A DNA stretch of 64,000 nucleotides from Tenrec ecaudatus (taxonomy: Eukaryota > Chordata > Mammalia > Afrosoricida > Tenrecidae). Shown in pieces: positions 33,693 to 44,547 of this stretch (positions are counted from its first letter, which is position 1; every line of letters begins with the position of its first letter). The notes beneath the pieces were generated by a model. The model did no database searches, was not told where the DNA came from, and saw nothing but the letters and a program-made list of their open reading frames with translations. The position numbers and the translations under genes were made by a program. Location of the stretch: the NCBI RefSeq assembly GCF_050624435.1, contig NC_134531.1:252912812-252976811 (forward strand). The letters run 5' to 3'.

Positions 33693-35279
33693 TTTCATTG
33701 AATAACAGTAGTAATAACTCTTTCTCATCATCAAGGTCAACTATTCCTGCAAGTCTTGTAACAACTTTCCTTGCTCATTGTTTTCTTTTTCCCATAAAGC
33801 ACTCAAAGAAACTGGGTGGAAATTTGAACTTTCAGTACACTGGACCTCTCAGGTTTTTCCCCTAATAAAAGCATTTCTACTCTGAGATCTAGGATCTCTA
33901 AATCCATACAATTTAGAGTTCTGTTGAAAAGGTGTAGTTTCCTAAGTAAGTTCCTTAGAGAGTTCCCTGATTGAGTTGATATGGCTTACATAAGTGTACT
34001 CTAGAAGACATGACACCATATAATGGTCATTGGCTTATGATGCATATCTACTGCTTCCTGGTAAAAGAGGCCTTCACAGTATAAGATATTCACTCTAAGA
34101 CACCTTCGTTGTACATTCTAAAGGTCATTCCATCAATGTATTAAGTGGAGAATATATGGAAAACGTAAAATATGATAAAGCCAGTAGGTCACAAGTTGCC
34201 TAGTACCATAACTCCTTTGCTATAAAGTTGCTTTTCAAGGTCACACCTTGAGTGAGTTACAGTTCAGCAGCAATACATTTTTGTTTATATCTTCATACCA
34301 ATATGTCACTCAGGGACCAGTGTGGCATTTTATAGCCTCTATCTACTGATCATGGAAAAATCCCCGAGATGCCGGGGACAAGTAACTACAACCAAATGGG
34401 CCCGGGGGGGGGGGGGGTAACTGAAGGGTAAATTAAAGAAACATCAGACAAGGCATGCAAAGGTTCACTTCTTCCATGATGACTGGAACAGGAGGTTAGG
34501 TGAATGTATTCTCACAAAATTATATAATCTTCGGCATGCAAGCCATACCATACACATACACATGCAGAACAGGAAGTGGGTTGTATAAGAGGCATATACA
34601 TAACATAAAGTGGAGGAGCTATGTATATACACATTACAAGAATGTACATATGTAACAAGATAGGCAAATTCTTGAGTTAAGATTACAGTTTAGCTTTGGT
34701 TGTTTTAAAAACAAACAACTTGACCTTAAATGTCCCTTAAGTGGATCAATCTATCATCCTTATCAGAAGAGAGTGGGCCATCGACAGGGTCTGATCACTC
34801 ATGATGGCAGATAACTTTCAGGAGATAACATTCAAGCATCTAACCTTCAAGGGTATAGTAATAAGCATGTGCTTGCAAGAAGCACCTTAAAATTGTCATT
34901 ATTCCAGGGAACATTGTAATGAACAACTTTAGTTAGGAGAATGTGACTGGGATGCATCTGTAGCCCACGAATATGAAGGCCATGCTCCATGAGAGTCGTG
35001 GCCTCCCAGACTCCTTAAAAGAGGAGCATAGAGCATTTGTCCACATACATGATCTTCCTAGAATTATGAATTGATGGAGAGATGTCATTGCCAGACTAGA
35101 GGATGATATGGGTTCTGGGTCACCTGTTGATACAGATTATTCTGTCTACTTGCCTTGTTCATGGCTACTCCTGTAGCTACCACTTTCATCTTATGATCAA
35201 TTGTTTCTGTGCCTGCCTGACCTTACATGAAGGGACTTCAAAAGTTCTTGCAAAAATACAGTATTTTTTATTCTTTTTT
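33693..35279. other. unassigned, possibly an unnamed old repeat
   Basis: No coding signal. A C3G14-type run lies near 34402-34418. 34740-35100 is less AT-rich and has a dispersed-repeat look, but I see no paired ends. The last bases, GGGACTTCAAAAGTTCTTGC at about 35233-35252, resemble mariner-type terminal repeats of other mammals; this is weak. Confidence 0.25.
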
Positions 35280-35292
35280 AATAATGGTTTGA

Positions 35293-36699
35293 GCCGAGGG
35301 AGGGAGGGTAGGGTGCCTCCTTCCATCCGGCTGTCACACACACACACATCACTCCCCCACCAGCCCCCCCCCCCCCCCCCCCCGGTCCGTCGTCACTGCC
35401 TCCTCCTTCCGTGTCCACTTTTCGGCCTCGAAAGACAGGCCCACCCAGGACATCCGGGCACCCTGGAAGTACCAGGACAAAGCAAAAACGGAGCGCGAAG
35501 CCCGGAGCTTCAAGGCCTACTGTCAGATGCCCGAGAGGGACAAGACTTCATGCCCAGGAGATCCTTCCAAGAGGATCACTCCCGGACAGCTCTTGGCGGA
35601 GCACCAGGCCTCTTCGTGTTGACCCAGCACTGTTCCCTGGATCCCTCACAGTGACTGACTGAGTTAATGATATTTGACCAACCTCCCCTCAGCCCATCAA
35701 GCAACCGATCGGTCGAACCATCCATCGATCCATCCCGTCCTTTCTTTTCTTTCTAAAATCATTTTATTGGGGCCTCATTACAACTCTTTGCACAATCCTC
35801 ACATACATACATGAATTGTTTCAAGCACACTTGCCCATTCACTGCCCTCATCATTCTCAAAATAGTTGCTCTCCACTTCAGCCCCTGGCATCAGTTCCTC
35901 ATTGTTTCCACCTCCCTCAGGAACCCTTGATCATTTTACAAGTTATTATTTTGTCATATCGTACACGGTCCAACATCTCCCTTCTCCCACTTTTATCTTG
36001 TCTGTCCCGCCCCGCCCCCCCCGTCACCCCCCCTCCCCCGGGGAGGAGGTCCTATGCAGATCCTTGTATTCGGTTCCCCCTTGCCATCCTAACCTCCCCC
36101 CCTACCCCCCACCCAAACCGCGGGAGTGACTAGTCTTTGAGAGCCCCCCAGGAGCAGTTCTACTCTGTCCTCTGGGCTCCCTCCCTAGCCGGTGGGAATC
36201 GACTGGAGAGCTGTGAGTGAGGTGTTGAGCGAGTCCTGGTTAAGTCTTGTCTGCCAACTGCTCAGGCCCCCAGAAGCCCGGGTTCAGGCTAGGTGTGACA
36301 CAGAGGATGGTGGGACTTCATCGTTTCCCGGTGACGCATTCTTTCGGGTCGCCTTCAGTTGGCTGCGCCATCGGCTTCTTTTCAGCTATCTGTGGTGGTG
36401 GCATCGTGTTTATGTGTTGGATTCCAGGCTACCCAAGAGGTCAGCTGCTCCGCTGGCAAGAAATCGCAGGCTGTGTTGCTCCGTCTGCCGGGCCAAGCTT
36501 TCCTGTGCGAGCGAAACCCCCAGAGCAGCACTGCCAGGTCTGAGAGGTGGGGAGGGGCCGCAAAGGACTCGCGATGGCCGCGAGTCTGTTTCGGAGCGGT
36601 CCTTGTGTTACGTCTGGGATCCATGTGCTCGCTCTGCTTCCTTTCCCGTTCGATTTCTTTTAATACACCTTCCTTTAAACGATAAAAAAAAAATAATAA
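35293..36699 (+). pseudogene. GC-rich retrocopy of an unidentified transcript
   Basis: A 1.4-kb GC-rich insert in AT-rich DNA. It is flanked by a perfect 13-bp duplication, AATAATGGTTTGA, at 35280-35292 and 36700-36712, and ends in an A-rich tail (36684-36699). A variant signal AATACA lies about 20 bases before the tail. These are hallmarks of LINE-driven retrotransposition of an RNA. Inside are a CA tract, poly-C, a GC-rich part with an open frame (SASKDRPTQDIRAPWKYQ...), a reversed L1-type end (about 35750-36120), an AfroSINE body piece (about 36150-36225), and a CpG-rich 3' part (36240-36680). I do not recognise the parent. It may be a non-coding or unspliced transcript, or a composite element like SVA in apes. 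The open frames are not supported as protein. Confidence 0.8.
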
Positions 36700-36734
36700 A
36701 ATAATGGTTTGAAACTGCTTTGTTCTTGGTTAAT

Positions 36735-36852
36735 TGGGTACAAATTCATAAAATTAAAATTATTTAATAAAATTAAAATTATTTAAAATTTTATAAAATT
36801 AAAATTCATAAAATTCATAAAATTAAAATTATTTAATACCGTTTAAAATTTT
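36735..36852. repeat. AT-rich tandem repeat (ATAAAATTAAAATTATTTA type)
   Basis: TTCATAAAATTAAAATTATT, TAATAAAATTAAAATTATTT and ATAAAATTCATAAAATTA recur in tandem with small changes, directly right of the retrocopy. Confidence 0.8.
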
Positions 36853-37169
36853 TGATTGGATTCATTTTAAATTACTACTTTCCTGTTTCAAAATATGCAT
36901 ATAGAATTACATATATAAATATAGATAAAATTAATATATTCAAAATGATTTTATTTTTATGAATAGACCATCATAGATTTGGGGGCTTCCTCCCATAGTG
37001 AATCTACTAATAGATCGATGACTGTTGAATACACAAAAGCAGGTAAGATAATCTCAGGAAAACTATGTAGAATAAATAAATTAAATAAAACAACGTAGAA
37101 TAAACAATAAATTAAAAAAGGAAGATCTCCATCATGTAAGACAATCTGTGTAAGTCAATATTTCAGGTA

Positions 37170-38440
37170 TTGCAGTGTGTAGTTAGCCTATGCTTGTTTA
37201 ATCTCCCCTTCTCAATTATGTTTTAAATACATCACCATGGGCTAAATCAATGATACTATAAACAGAAAGACTTTATGCTCAAGAGGGATGATAGATAAGA
37301 TGGTCTACCATAAATTTACAAAGATTTCTCTAAGGTAAACCAGAGGCAGATAGAAAATGTAGATATAGAAATGGATTTAGGACTCACACTTAGTCCTAGA
37401 TCCAATCTAATAATAATTAGTTCTAAACACCTGACCCTACTCAATACTCAAGTTCATGCAGGAAACATGGAGGGTAAAGGTGCTATGGCAAAGTGTGGTA
37501 GAGTTATTAGATAGTGTCAGGACATCAGCAAGAATAGTATCTGGGTGTCCCCACCCTCAGCCTGTCCTGGGGCTTTGGGACTTGGCTCAAGGGGAGCTTC
37601 TCAGGGACATGGGGGTACAGTGAATGGTATGACTCTTTGCTGGGCATGCCTACACAGTAGGGTATGCTGGGCCCCCTAGGGATTCCTGTATGGGCTCCAT
37701 TTAATTTCTTCCCTTTTGCTTAAAAAAAAAAAGAATAGTATCTGGGGCCTGAAAGGCTTATTTCCAATCAGGCAGTCATCTAAGTGAGATGTAAACTAAA
37801 CCCACATGGAAGAAGCACACCCACACCTGTGATCCAAGGTTGCAAATGATATAATCCAAATCTGAAGGAGGGAACAGCATCAGAGTTTAAACTGTGAAAT
37901 TATGGCTTTGAAAGACAGTGGAAGAATCTACACATGGAATAAGCTTCCAGTGTTTCCCCTCTGAAAATAAGTGAGGGGTAGCAATGACCGGGATAACAGA
38001 GAGTCCTGGAGAGCTGATTTTACTAGATTAAAATAATAAATTTAATTTAAATGGTTAGAACTAGGTCATTTGAAGTCCCTTTTGATACACTTTGTGCTTG
38101 CCCTGGTTTTTAAGATTTTCTCTCTTTTTTTGTTTGTTTTTTTCAAATTGAGGTATCTCTCTGTTGTGTTTTGTTACTGTTGATAGTTTTCTTCATTCTC
38201 TGTTATACGTCTTTCTATATTTTTCAGCATACAAAGCCTTGTTGAGTGACTCTATAGAGAAAATAATTGGAATAATGGGAGCAGTGGTAATGGGGAGCTG
38301 ATGTCAAGGAGTTCAAGAAAGAAAAAAATTTTGAAAATGATTGTGACAGTGAATGTACAAGACCGCTTTACATGACTAATTATTGGATGGTATGCTTTCT
38401 CGACTTCATCCTAATAAAATGATGCGAAATTTTTTGGAAA
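37170..38440 (+). mobile_element. L1-type 3' region, plus strand, about 1.2 kb
   Basis: Same segment order as 61960-63720: CCTACTCAATACTCAAGTTC style start, CAAAGTGTGGTAGAG, GTCATCTAAGTGAGATG, the T-rich part (38110-38150), AGCTGATGTCAAGGAGTTCA, and an end at CCTAATAAAATGATGCG near 38425. Split by a small retrocopy at 37546. Confidence 0.7.
37546..37730 (+). pseudogene. 185-bp retrocopy with 16-bp duplication
   Basis: Begins TGTCCCCACCCTCAGCC and ends CCCTTTTGCTT plus an A-tail. The 16-bp target AAGAATAGTATCTGGG is repeated exactly at 37530-37545 and 37731-37746. GC-rich, with no canonical AATAAA (TTTAATTTC is nearest). A 5'-truncated copy of some transcript end; the parent is not recognised and no SINE family fits. 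The perfect duplication suggests recent insertion into an older L1-type element. Confidence 0.85.
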
Positions 38441-39010
38441 AAAATTTAACATGAATGAAAAAAAAAGGAAATATAAAATACAGAATTGAGAGAAACAGGA
38501 CCCAACATAAAAGATTAAGATGGAGCCATTAGCATGATTGGAGAAATGAGTTCTTTTCACAGAAGCTATAGCCAGGAGATTTTCAATAATACCAAACACC
38601 GAAACTTGCAAAGGTATATAATTAGAAAGCATCCTTTACGGACATTCAGAAATTGTTTGTGACTTTAGTGAAAGAGGGCAGGGAAAAATAGGAGGGAACC
38701 AGGTAGAACAATTTCCAATCTTAAACCCTAATCCACTTCATTTAGCAATATGCCCATCTCTCTTGGACACTTAAGGTAGTCTCCTTGGTTTATCATTCAT
38801 TCTCTAATTAAAATTTCCTTTTTTGCACTCCTAAGCCTTTACTCTTGTGGTTCCTTCAGGCTAATGATCTACCTATCTACTCCTCATGCAAGGTTCATCT
38901 CAGATGGCGCCTAGTTGAGAACTATTTCTTTCTCCCTTCTGGCTCTCTTCCTTACTTCCTTCATGATGTTACTCTCTCTTATAATGCCTATGACAGCTCA
39001 CACTCTAGTT
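38441..39010. other. unassigned
   Basis: Nothing supported. The last part (38850-39000) is less AT-rich but has no gene-like pattern. 39003-39010 is the left target site of SPIN. Confidence 0.3.
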
Positions 39011-39193
39011 CAGAAGTTCTCAACCTTCCTAATGCTGCAACCCTTCCTCATGTTATGGTGACTCCCCAACCATAAAATTATTTTCATTGCTACTTCATAA
39101 TTGTAATTTTGCTACTGTTACGAATCAGGCAACCCCTGTAAAAGGGTCGTTCAACTCCCAAACGGGTCACAACTCACAGGTTAAAAACCACTG
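39011..39193 (+). mobile_element. SPIN non-autonomous hAT transposon, complete
   Basis: Starts CAGAAGTTCTCAACCT and ends AGGTTAAAAACCACTG, which are inverted repeats of the SPIN type. The inside has TTCCTAATGCTGCAACCC, GGTGACTCCCCAACCATAAA, TTGCTACTTCATAATTG and AAAAGGGTCGTTCAACTCCC. Flanking octamers CTCTAGTT and TTATATTT agree at five of eight places, a decayed hAT duplication at best. 183 bp, close to the short SPIN form I remember. Confidence 0.85.
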
Positions 39194-41150
39194 TTATATT
39201 TAGAAAAACTTACTGTCAAGAGCCATTTCTCATATCTACAATAGACTCATTTCTACTTGGCTCAAATCATGGGCTCCCTCATGCCTATTGTCTCATCCAA
39301 TGCCCTATACATGATCCCTACTTAACCAACTAAGTGATACTTAACAACAAGAGCAAATACAAGTTAAAGAATTATGCAATTTTAACAAATAATTTCATAT
39401 TGAGTTAATGGCTCAGTTTTCTTTGAGCAACTTAAAATTTTATGTATAAATACAAATATATGATTCTTAATTCAAAGATATTTAATCAAGTTATAATTAG
39501 TTTGCACTTAATTGTCAAATGTGTTGGGAAGGCAACTAAGTTTCATGTATGCCAGGAAGGAAGCAAATACAAAAATTTACTTAAAGGGACTAAGAAAGTC
39601 CCCACAGGAGAAATCAGATTCAGTTTAAAGATTAATAGAATTGGAAAAGGAATAGAAAGATGAAAGATCATGAGCAGGTTCATTGAATGAAATGTGAACA
39701 GTAGAATAGTGAAGTGATGAGAATAGATTTGGTTTGAAAAATGAGAGATTACTATTTGAAATTGGGAGCACCATTTCAAAAATAATGTATTCATCAAATA
39801 TTTCTTCAGTAGTTAAACATGCTAAACAGTACTCAAGGTGTTGGGAATAAAATAGTGAACAAATCAGAAAATTCCTGTTCTCTTGAACTTATATGCTAAT
39901 GTTGGTGTTGGATTATACAAATATAGCACATAAATATGTAAATGTTGAGGAGTTATTTATAATATAGCAGAAAAAGGAAAGAAAAAATCCCAACAACTAG
40001 GATTACCAGAAACATAGGTGAGCAAGTTCAGTAACTCATTGAGAGTAAATAGTATTATGAGTTATACGATGAGGACTTGAGGGGCATGGGGACCAATTTA
40101 ATTCCCATAGTAAAGAAGTTGTTGCCCCTGACTGGACTCATCATACCATTTCATCTTTTCTTTACCATTTCCAAATTAAATTTGATAAGCCACATTAAAC
40201 ATACTTCCTCTAATAAGTGGTCAGGCTAATCTGAGACAGTTTTCTACTCATTTTATATGTAGTGCAGGATTTTATGGTGGCAGGATTTTAAAAGCATATA
40301 AGTTCATAAAAAGCAAATTGATGATTATCATACTCTTTAATGAAGGTCATTTGCTTTAAGCATAGTGACTTAACAAAACATCTTTAATTAATGTCACATA
40401 ATTTCTCTGCTTTGAGTACTGAATTTCCCCACAGAAATACATAGATGTAAATTCAAGAAAATCCCGCTAGGGTTGGATCCAAAACAAACTTGGCAGTGTA
40501 ATTATAGTTACTGACCTATTAGTAATCTCCTAGATTCTCATTCTTTTAATCCCAAATGTTTTAGAGACCAAGATTTATATCCAGAATTTCTATTATTCCC
40601 AATAATACCATGAGGCAAGCAACAAGATGTAACAATGCCTTTTCAGAGAAACCAAGGTAAAAGAAAGGTTCTAGTTTATTTTTACTTTTAATATTGATAT
40701 ATATAAATATCCATTACTCAAATTTTATTATTTTCATTATTCTTATATATAAGCTCACTCATTATTATTCTAGCTTTTCTACGAATTGAAGATTGTGGGG
40801 AGCTAGGATGAAACATATTGCTGCATTCACCCTGACTTCTTAGAATTATAAGATAGAATTTCAAATTGTACAGTTAAGAAAACAAAGTAATTCCATAAAA
40901 TAATTCAGGTACTTGTATGTAAAGTTATTTCAGATTTAGGGTAATAAATTACTGGTTTATGTTTAACATTTTAATCTAGAAATAAAATGCTTGACAGTCT
41001 CTTTCTTTTGATATTCATGAAAAAAATGAAGTTCCATGTTATGTAGAAAGATATTCATTTGGACCATAGAAGCAAAATAATTACATCTTCAGTTGGGATG
41101 ACCTACTGCTATCCCTAGATAATGAAGGAGATAACCTTTTTTTCCCCTTT
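39194..41150. other. mostly unassigned; L2-like trace at 39815-39905
   Basis: The L2-like trace reads CTCAAGGTGTTGGGAATAAA, ATAGTGAACAAATCAG and CTTGAACTTATATGCTAATG. The rest is AT-rich with no supported gene. Confidence 0.35.
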
Positions 41151-41330
41151 TTTCCTTTTATTATATCATTTTATTGGAGGCTCGTACAACTCTTATCACA
41201 ATCCATACATCCATTGTGTCAAGCACATTTGTTCATTTGTTGCCATCATCATTCTAAAAACATTTGCTTTCTACTTCAACCTTGATATTAGCTCCTCACT
41301 TTTCCCGCCTCCCTCCCTGCTCCCCCCAAA
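41151..41330 (-). mobile_element. L1-type 3' end, minus strand
   Basis: TATCATTTTATTGGAGGCTC, CACAATCCATACATCCATTG, GTTGCCATCATCATTC, then CCTCCCTCCCTGCTCCCCCC. Confidence 0.8.
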
Positions 41331-41444
41331 AGATAACCTTGTAAAGGAAAACAAAAATTAGGTTTAAAAGTCCTCAGCGTATTTAAAGGGTTTTCTCTTT
41401 TAGAAGTGTTAGTAAAATAAAGTATAAAGGCAAAAAAGCTCTCA

Positions 41445-41612
41445 CTTCCATTGGGTAACTGCTGACTCATAGTGACAGGGTAGAACTGCCACGTGGGGTT
41501 TTGAGACTGAGACTCTTTATATGAGTAGAAAGTCCCGTCATTCTCCAGCAGAGCTGCTACTAGTTTTAAACTGTGTACCTTGTGTTCAACGCTTAACTGC
41601 TGGCACCAGGGA
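41445..41612 (-). mobile_element. AfroSINE, minus strand
   Basis: TAACTGCTGACTCATAGTGA, CAGGGTAGAACTGCCACGTG, TGAGTAGAAAGTCCCGTCAT and AACGCTTAACTGCTGGCACC. Confidence 0.75.
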
Positions 41613-42600
41613 ACCTAAGACTTCCTTTAATGTATTAATTTATAAGCTATTGTGATATAATGCAGAATATTTTATAATATTCCAAAGAAATAGAGTAGAA
41701 AAGATTGCACAATTATATTAATCTAATTAGTGCTACTGAATGATATATTCAAAAATATTTTAACTTGGCGGATACTCTGTGATACGTAGTTTTACAAACT
41801 GAAAAAAATCACTAGTAAAACAATATCTTTTTCAAATAGAGTTATAAATAATTTGCTTTGTAGATACTTCTTCAAAGATAACCATTTTAATTTGCTGAGG
41901 CCGAAGAGATTACCCAGTGTTATTGGTATGATACTGAAAAGAAGTCCACTTATCTCAGGTGATCAAATTGAAACTAAGCTGTGAATAAAATCTACCTTTT
42001 CACGATTGCAATTAACAACTCTCCTCAAAGAAGTTTAAATCAAACTGAATCACAAATGCTTAGAATTTATTAACATTTTTGTTTATATGAATTTTTAAGC
42101 AATTACATTAAGCTGGGGAACACTAGATTATGCTTAAGAACTCAGAAAATGGAGATTTGAGTGGTCTGGGTTATTTAGTTAGAACATTATTAAGTAGCAC
42201 TATATAAAAACTATGCCTTAAATAATTAAAAGGATACAGATATTTGATCAGTTTGCCAAATATCAATATTTAGAATACTGACTAGAAAAAAATAATAGAC
42301 TGGGCTGAATCAGTATTTATGGAAATCTGTGAGTGTGGCGCTGCAGTTGGGGGTTAAGGGAGTTGAACGATGTTGGATACAGTGAGGAAGCCAGAAAGAT
42401 GCTGGTGAATGTGGGAACTAAGAGTGGATGTGGATCAGGTTGCAGACACCGCTAATGCAATCCTAAAGAATCCGAAGTTATCTTAGCAACAACTACTCCT
42501 GAATTATTCTAGTCTGTACAACATTATTTCTGGAAATTTCATGAAATGATGATCACTCTAATCCTATTAAGATAAAAGACTTGGGAATGATCAGGAGAAT
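41613..42600. other. unassigned AT-rich DNA
   Basis: No gene or clear repeat. 42340-42480 is richer in G but unassigned. Confidence 0.3.
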
Positions 42601-42900
42601 GTGACCTTAAAAAAAAAAAAGAGGACCTGAGGCAAAGGGCTTAAGTGGAGAGCAAATGCCTTGAGAATGATTGGGGCAGGGAATGTATGATGTGCTTTAT
42701 ACAACTGATGTATGTATATGTATGGATGGTGATAAGAGTTGTATGAGTCCCTAATAAAATATAAAAAAAGAAAAGAGGAGAAAAAAAAGAAAATGATTAG
42801 GGCAAAAAATGTACAGATGTGCTTTATACAATTGATGTATGTATATGTATGGACTGTGATAACAATTGTATGAGCCCCTAATAAAATGTTTTTAAAAAAA
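42601..42900 (+). repeat. two L1-type 3' ends in tandem, plus strand
   Basis: First end about 42620-42770 (GAATGATTGGGGCAGGGAAT; GAGTTGTATGAGTCCCTAAT, AAAAT, A-rich). Second end about 42792-42900 (AAATGATTAGGGCAAAAAAT; AATTGTATGAGCCCCTAATA, AAATG, A-rich). The second is shorter and starts within the A-rich tail of the first. Confidence 0.8.
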
Positions 42901-42987
42901 AGAAACTGAAGACAGAGGATACAGAATGGATGTTTATTAAATCCACTATGTTAGTAGTTATAATACTATGATCTCCACATATCCAGA

Positions 42988-43190
42988 TGAGTGCTGGTGG
43001 AACAGCGGTTATTCGTTGGGATACTAACCACAAGGTCCTCTGTTGGGAAACTCCCTACCAGCCGCAGCCAGAGGAAGATGAGGTTTTCTGTTCTCATAAA
43101 TACTTACAGCCTTGGAAACCCACAGGGGAGTTCTAGCCTGTCTATGTAGTCTCTATGAGTCAGAACAGAAGTGATGGTTTTGCTTGACAG
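42988..43190 (+). mobile_element. AfroSINE, plus strand
   Basis: GAGTGCTGGTGGAACAGCGG, TTATTCGTTGGGATACTAAC, CACAAGGTCC, TTGGAAACCCACAGGGGAGT and CTCTATGAGTCAGAACAG. Upstream neighbour of the OR pseudogene. Confidence 0.8.
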
Positions 43191-43624
43191 GATACTGTTT
43201 TAAAGTACTAATTCAATGGCCACAGTATATTAAGAAACATTGGCTCAGTGAGGCGAGATTGCAAAATAGTTTTTATGTGCACTCAAGTTTGTCAAAAACG
43301 TGCGTTTTAATATTTTAGAACAGTAAATATAGGGTACCTTGTATTTTTTCATTAGTTTTTCATACATGTATATGTCAAGTTTTGTTTGCAAACATTGCCC
43401 AGGAACTATGGAAATATTCTTGTGAATATTGAGCTTCAGTACTGAAGTCCTATGACACCTTAAGGAGCCTAGTATTCCTTAGAAGTGTGCATATTTCATG
43501 TACAGCAGGGAAAGCTGTAGTAGTGGATCTACTTGTTGTCTAAGGAAAGCTCAAGGGGGAAATTAAACACACTCTAAATTTGAATCTTGTTTCCCTAATT
43601 TTTATCTCAACAGAGAAACTAGAG

Positions 43625-44547
43625 GTGACTGAGGAGAATCACTCCTTGACAACTGATTTTATCCTCATGGGATTTTCAGACCACCCAGATCTGAAGATCC
43701 TTCTGTTTGTGGTGTTCTTTGTCGTCTATCTGATCACCATGGTGGGCAATCTTGGCTTGGTGGTGTTGATTTCCATGGAGCGCCGTCTGCACACACCCAT
43801 GTACATCTTCCTGGGCAACCTGGCTCTGATGGATTCCTTCTGTTCCTGTGCCATTACCCCCAAGATGTTACAGAACTTCTTTTCTGAGGACAGAATGGTT
43901 TCCCTCTATGAATGTATGGCACAGTTTTATTTTTTTGTCTTGCTGATACTGTGGACTGTTTTCTCCTGGCAGTAATGGCCTATGACCGCTACGTGGCCAT
44001 ATGCAGACCACTGCAGTACCACACCATGATGTCAAAGCAACTCTGCATTCAGATGATCATAGGGGCTTATGTAGCTGGGAAGCTACATTCCATGATTCAT
44101 GTAGGGCTTTTATTTAGGTTAGTCTTCTGTGGGTCTCATCAGATCAATCACTTCTTTTGTGATGTTCTTCCATTATACAAACTCTCCTGTGTTGATCCTT
44201 CTATTAATGAACTGATGATCCTTATTTTTGCAGGTTCAATTCAAATAGTAACTATTACTGTAGTCTTAATTTCTTATCTTTTCATCCTTGTCACTATTTT
44301 TCACATGAACTCCAAAGAGGGAAGAAGCAAAGGCTTATCTACTTGTGCATCGCATTTTCTCTCTATACTAATATTCTATGGTTCTCTTCTCTTCATATAT
44401 ATTTTACCTCATTGAGATAAAGAAAATAATACAGATATACCGATTGCTATTTTCTATACTCTAGTAATCCCCTTTTTAAACCCTTTTATCTACAGTCTAA
44501 GAAATAGAGAAGTAATAGGTGCTATGAAAAGAATTAAGAAGAGATAA
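43625..44547 (+). pseudogene. OR5K-like olfactory receptor pseudogene
   Basis: Paralogue of the receptor at 7456. Three lesions are visible. The start codon is GTG (43625-43627) in GTGACTGAGGAGAATCAC, where the live gene has ATG. One T is missing from the T-run at 43930-43936 within TM3, so the frame changes before [13 protein letters not shown] at 44413-44415 stops the second frame just after TM6 (YILPH then stop). After the stop, DIPIAIF and [12 protein letters not shown] continue to the normal end at 44547. An in-frame ATG at 43580 opens a 131-residue frame, but it lies before the splice acceptor (CAG at 43611-43613), so it would be removed in a normal transcript. Identical to the live gene over 121 bp at 43704-43824. 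Closest to OR5K by eye; which member is unclear. Confidence 0.92.

Noticed and set aside
35103-35654. 183-codon open frame with a polyproline run
   Set aside because: It crosses the 13-bp duplication at 35280-35292 into the retrocopy, and the proline run is the poly-C tract, so it is a chance fusion.
36400-36620. CpG island promoter
   Set aside because: The CpG-rich segment is inside an A-tailed retrocopy with a target duplication, so it was carried in; no evidence of a gene starting here.
36192-36704. Overlapping open frames of 80-170 codons in the GC-rich island
   Set aside because: Several frames on both strands are open together, as expected of GC-rich DNA with few stops; none shows a known domain. 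One frame at 35411 onward was compared with HMG-box proteins because of KAKTEREA, but the match is too weak.
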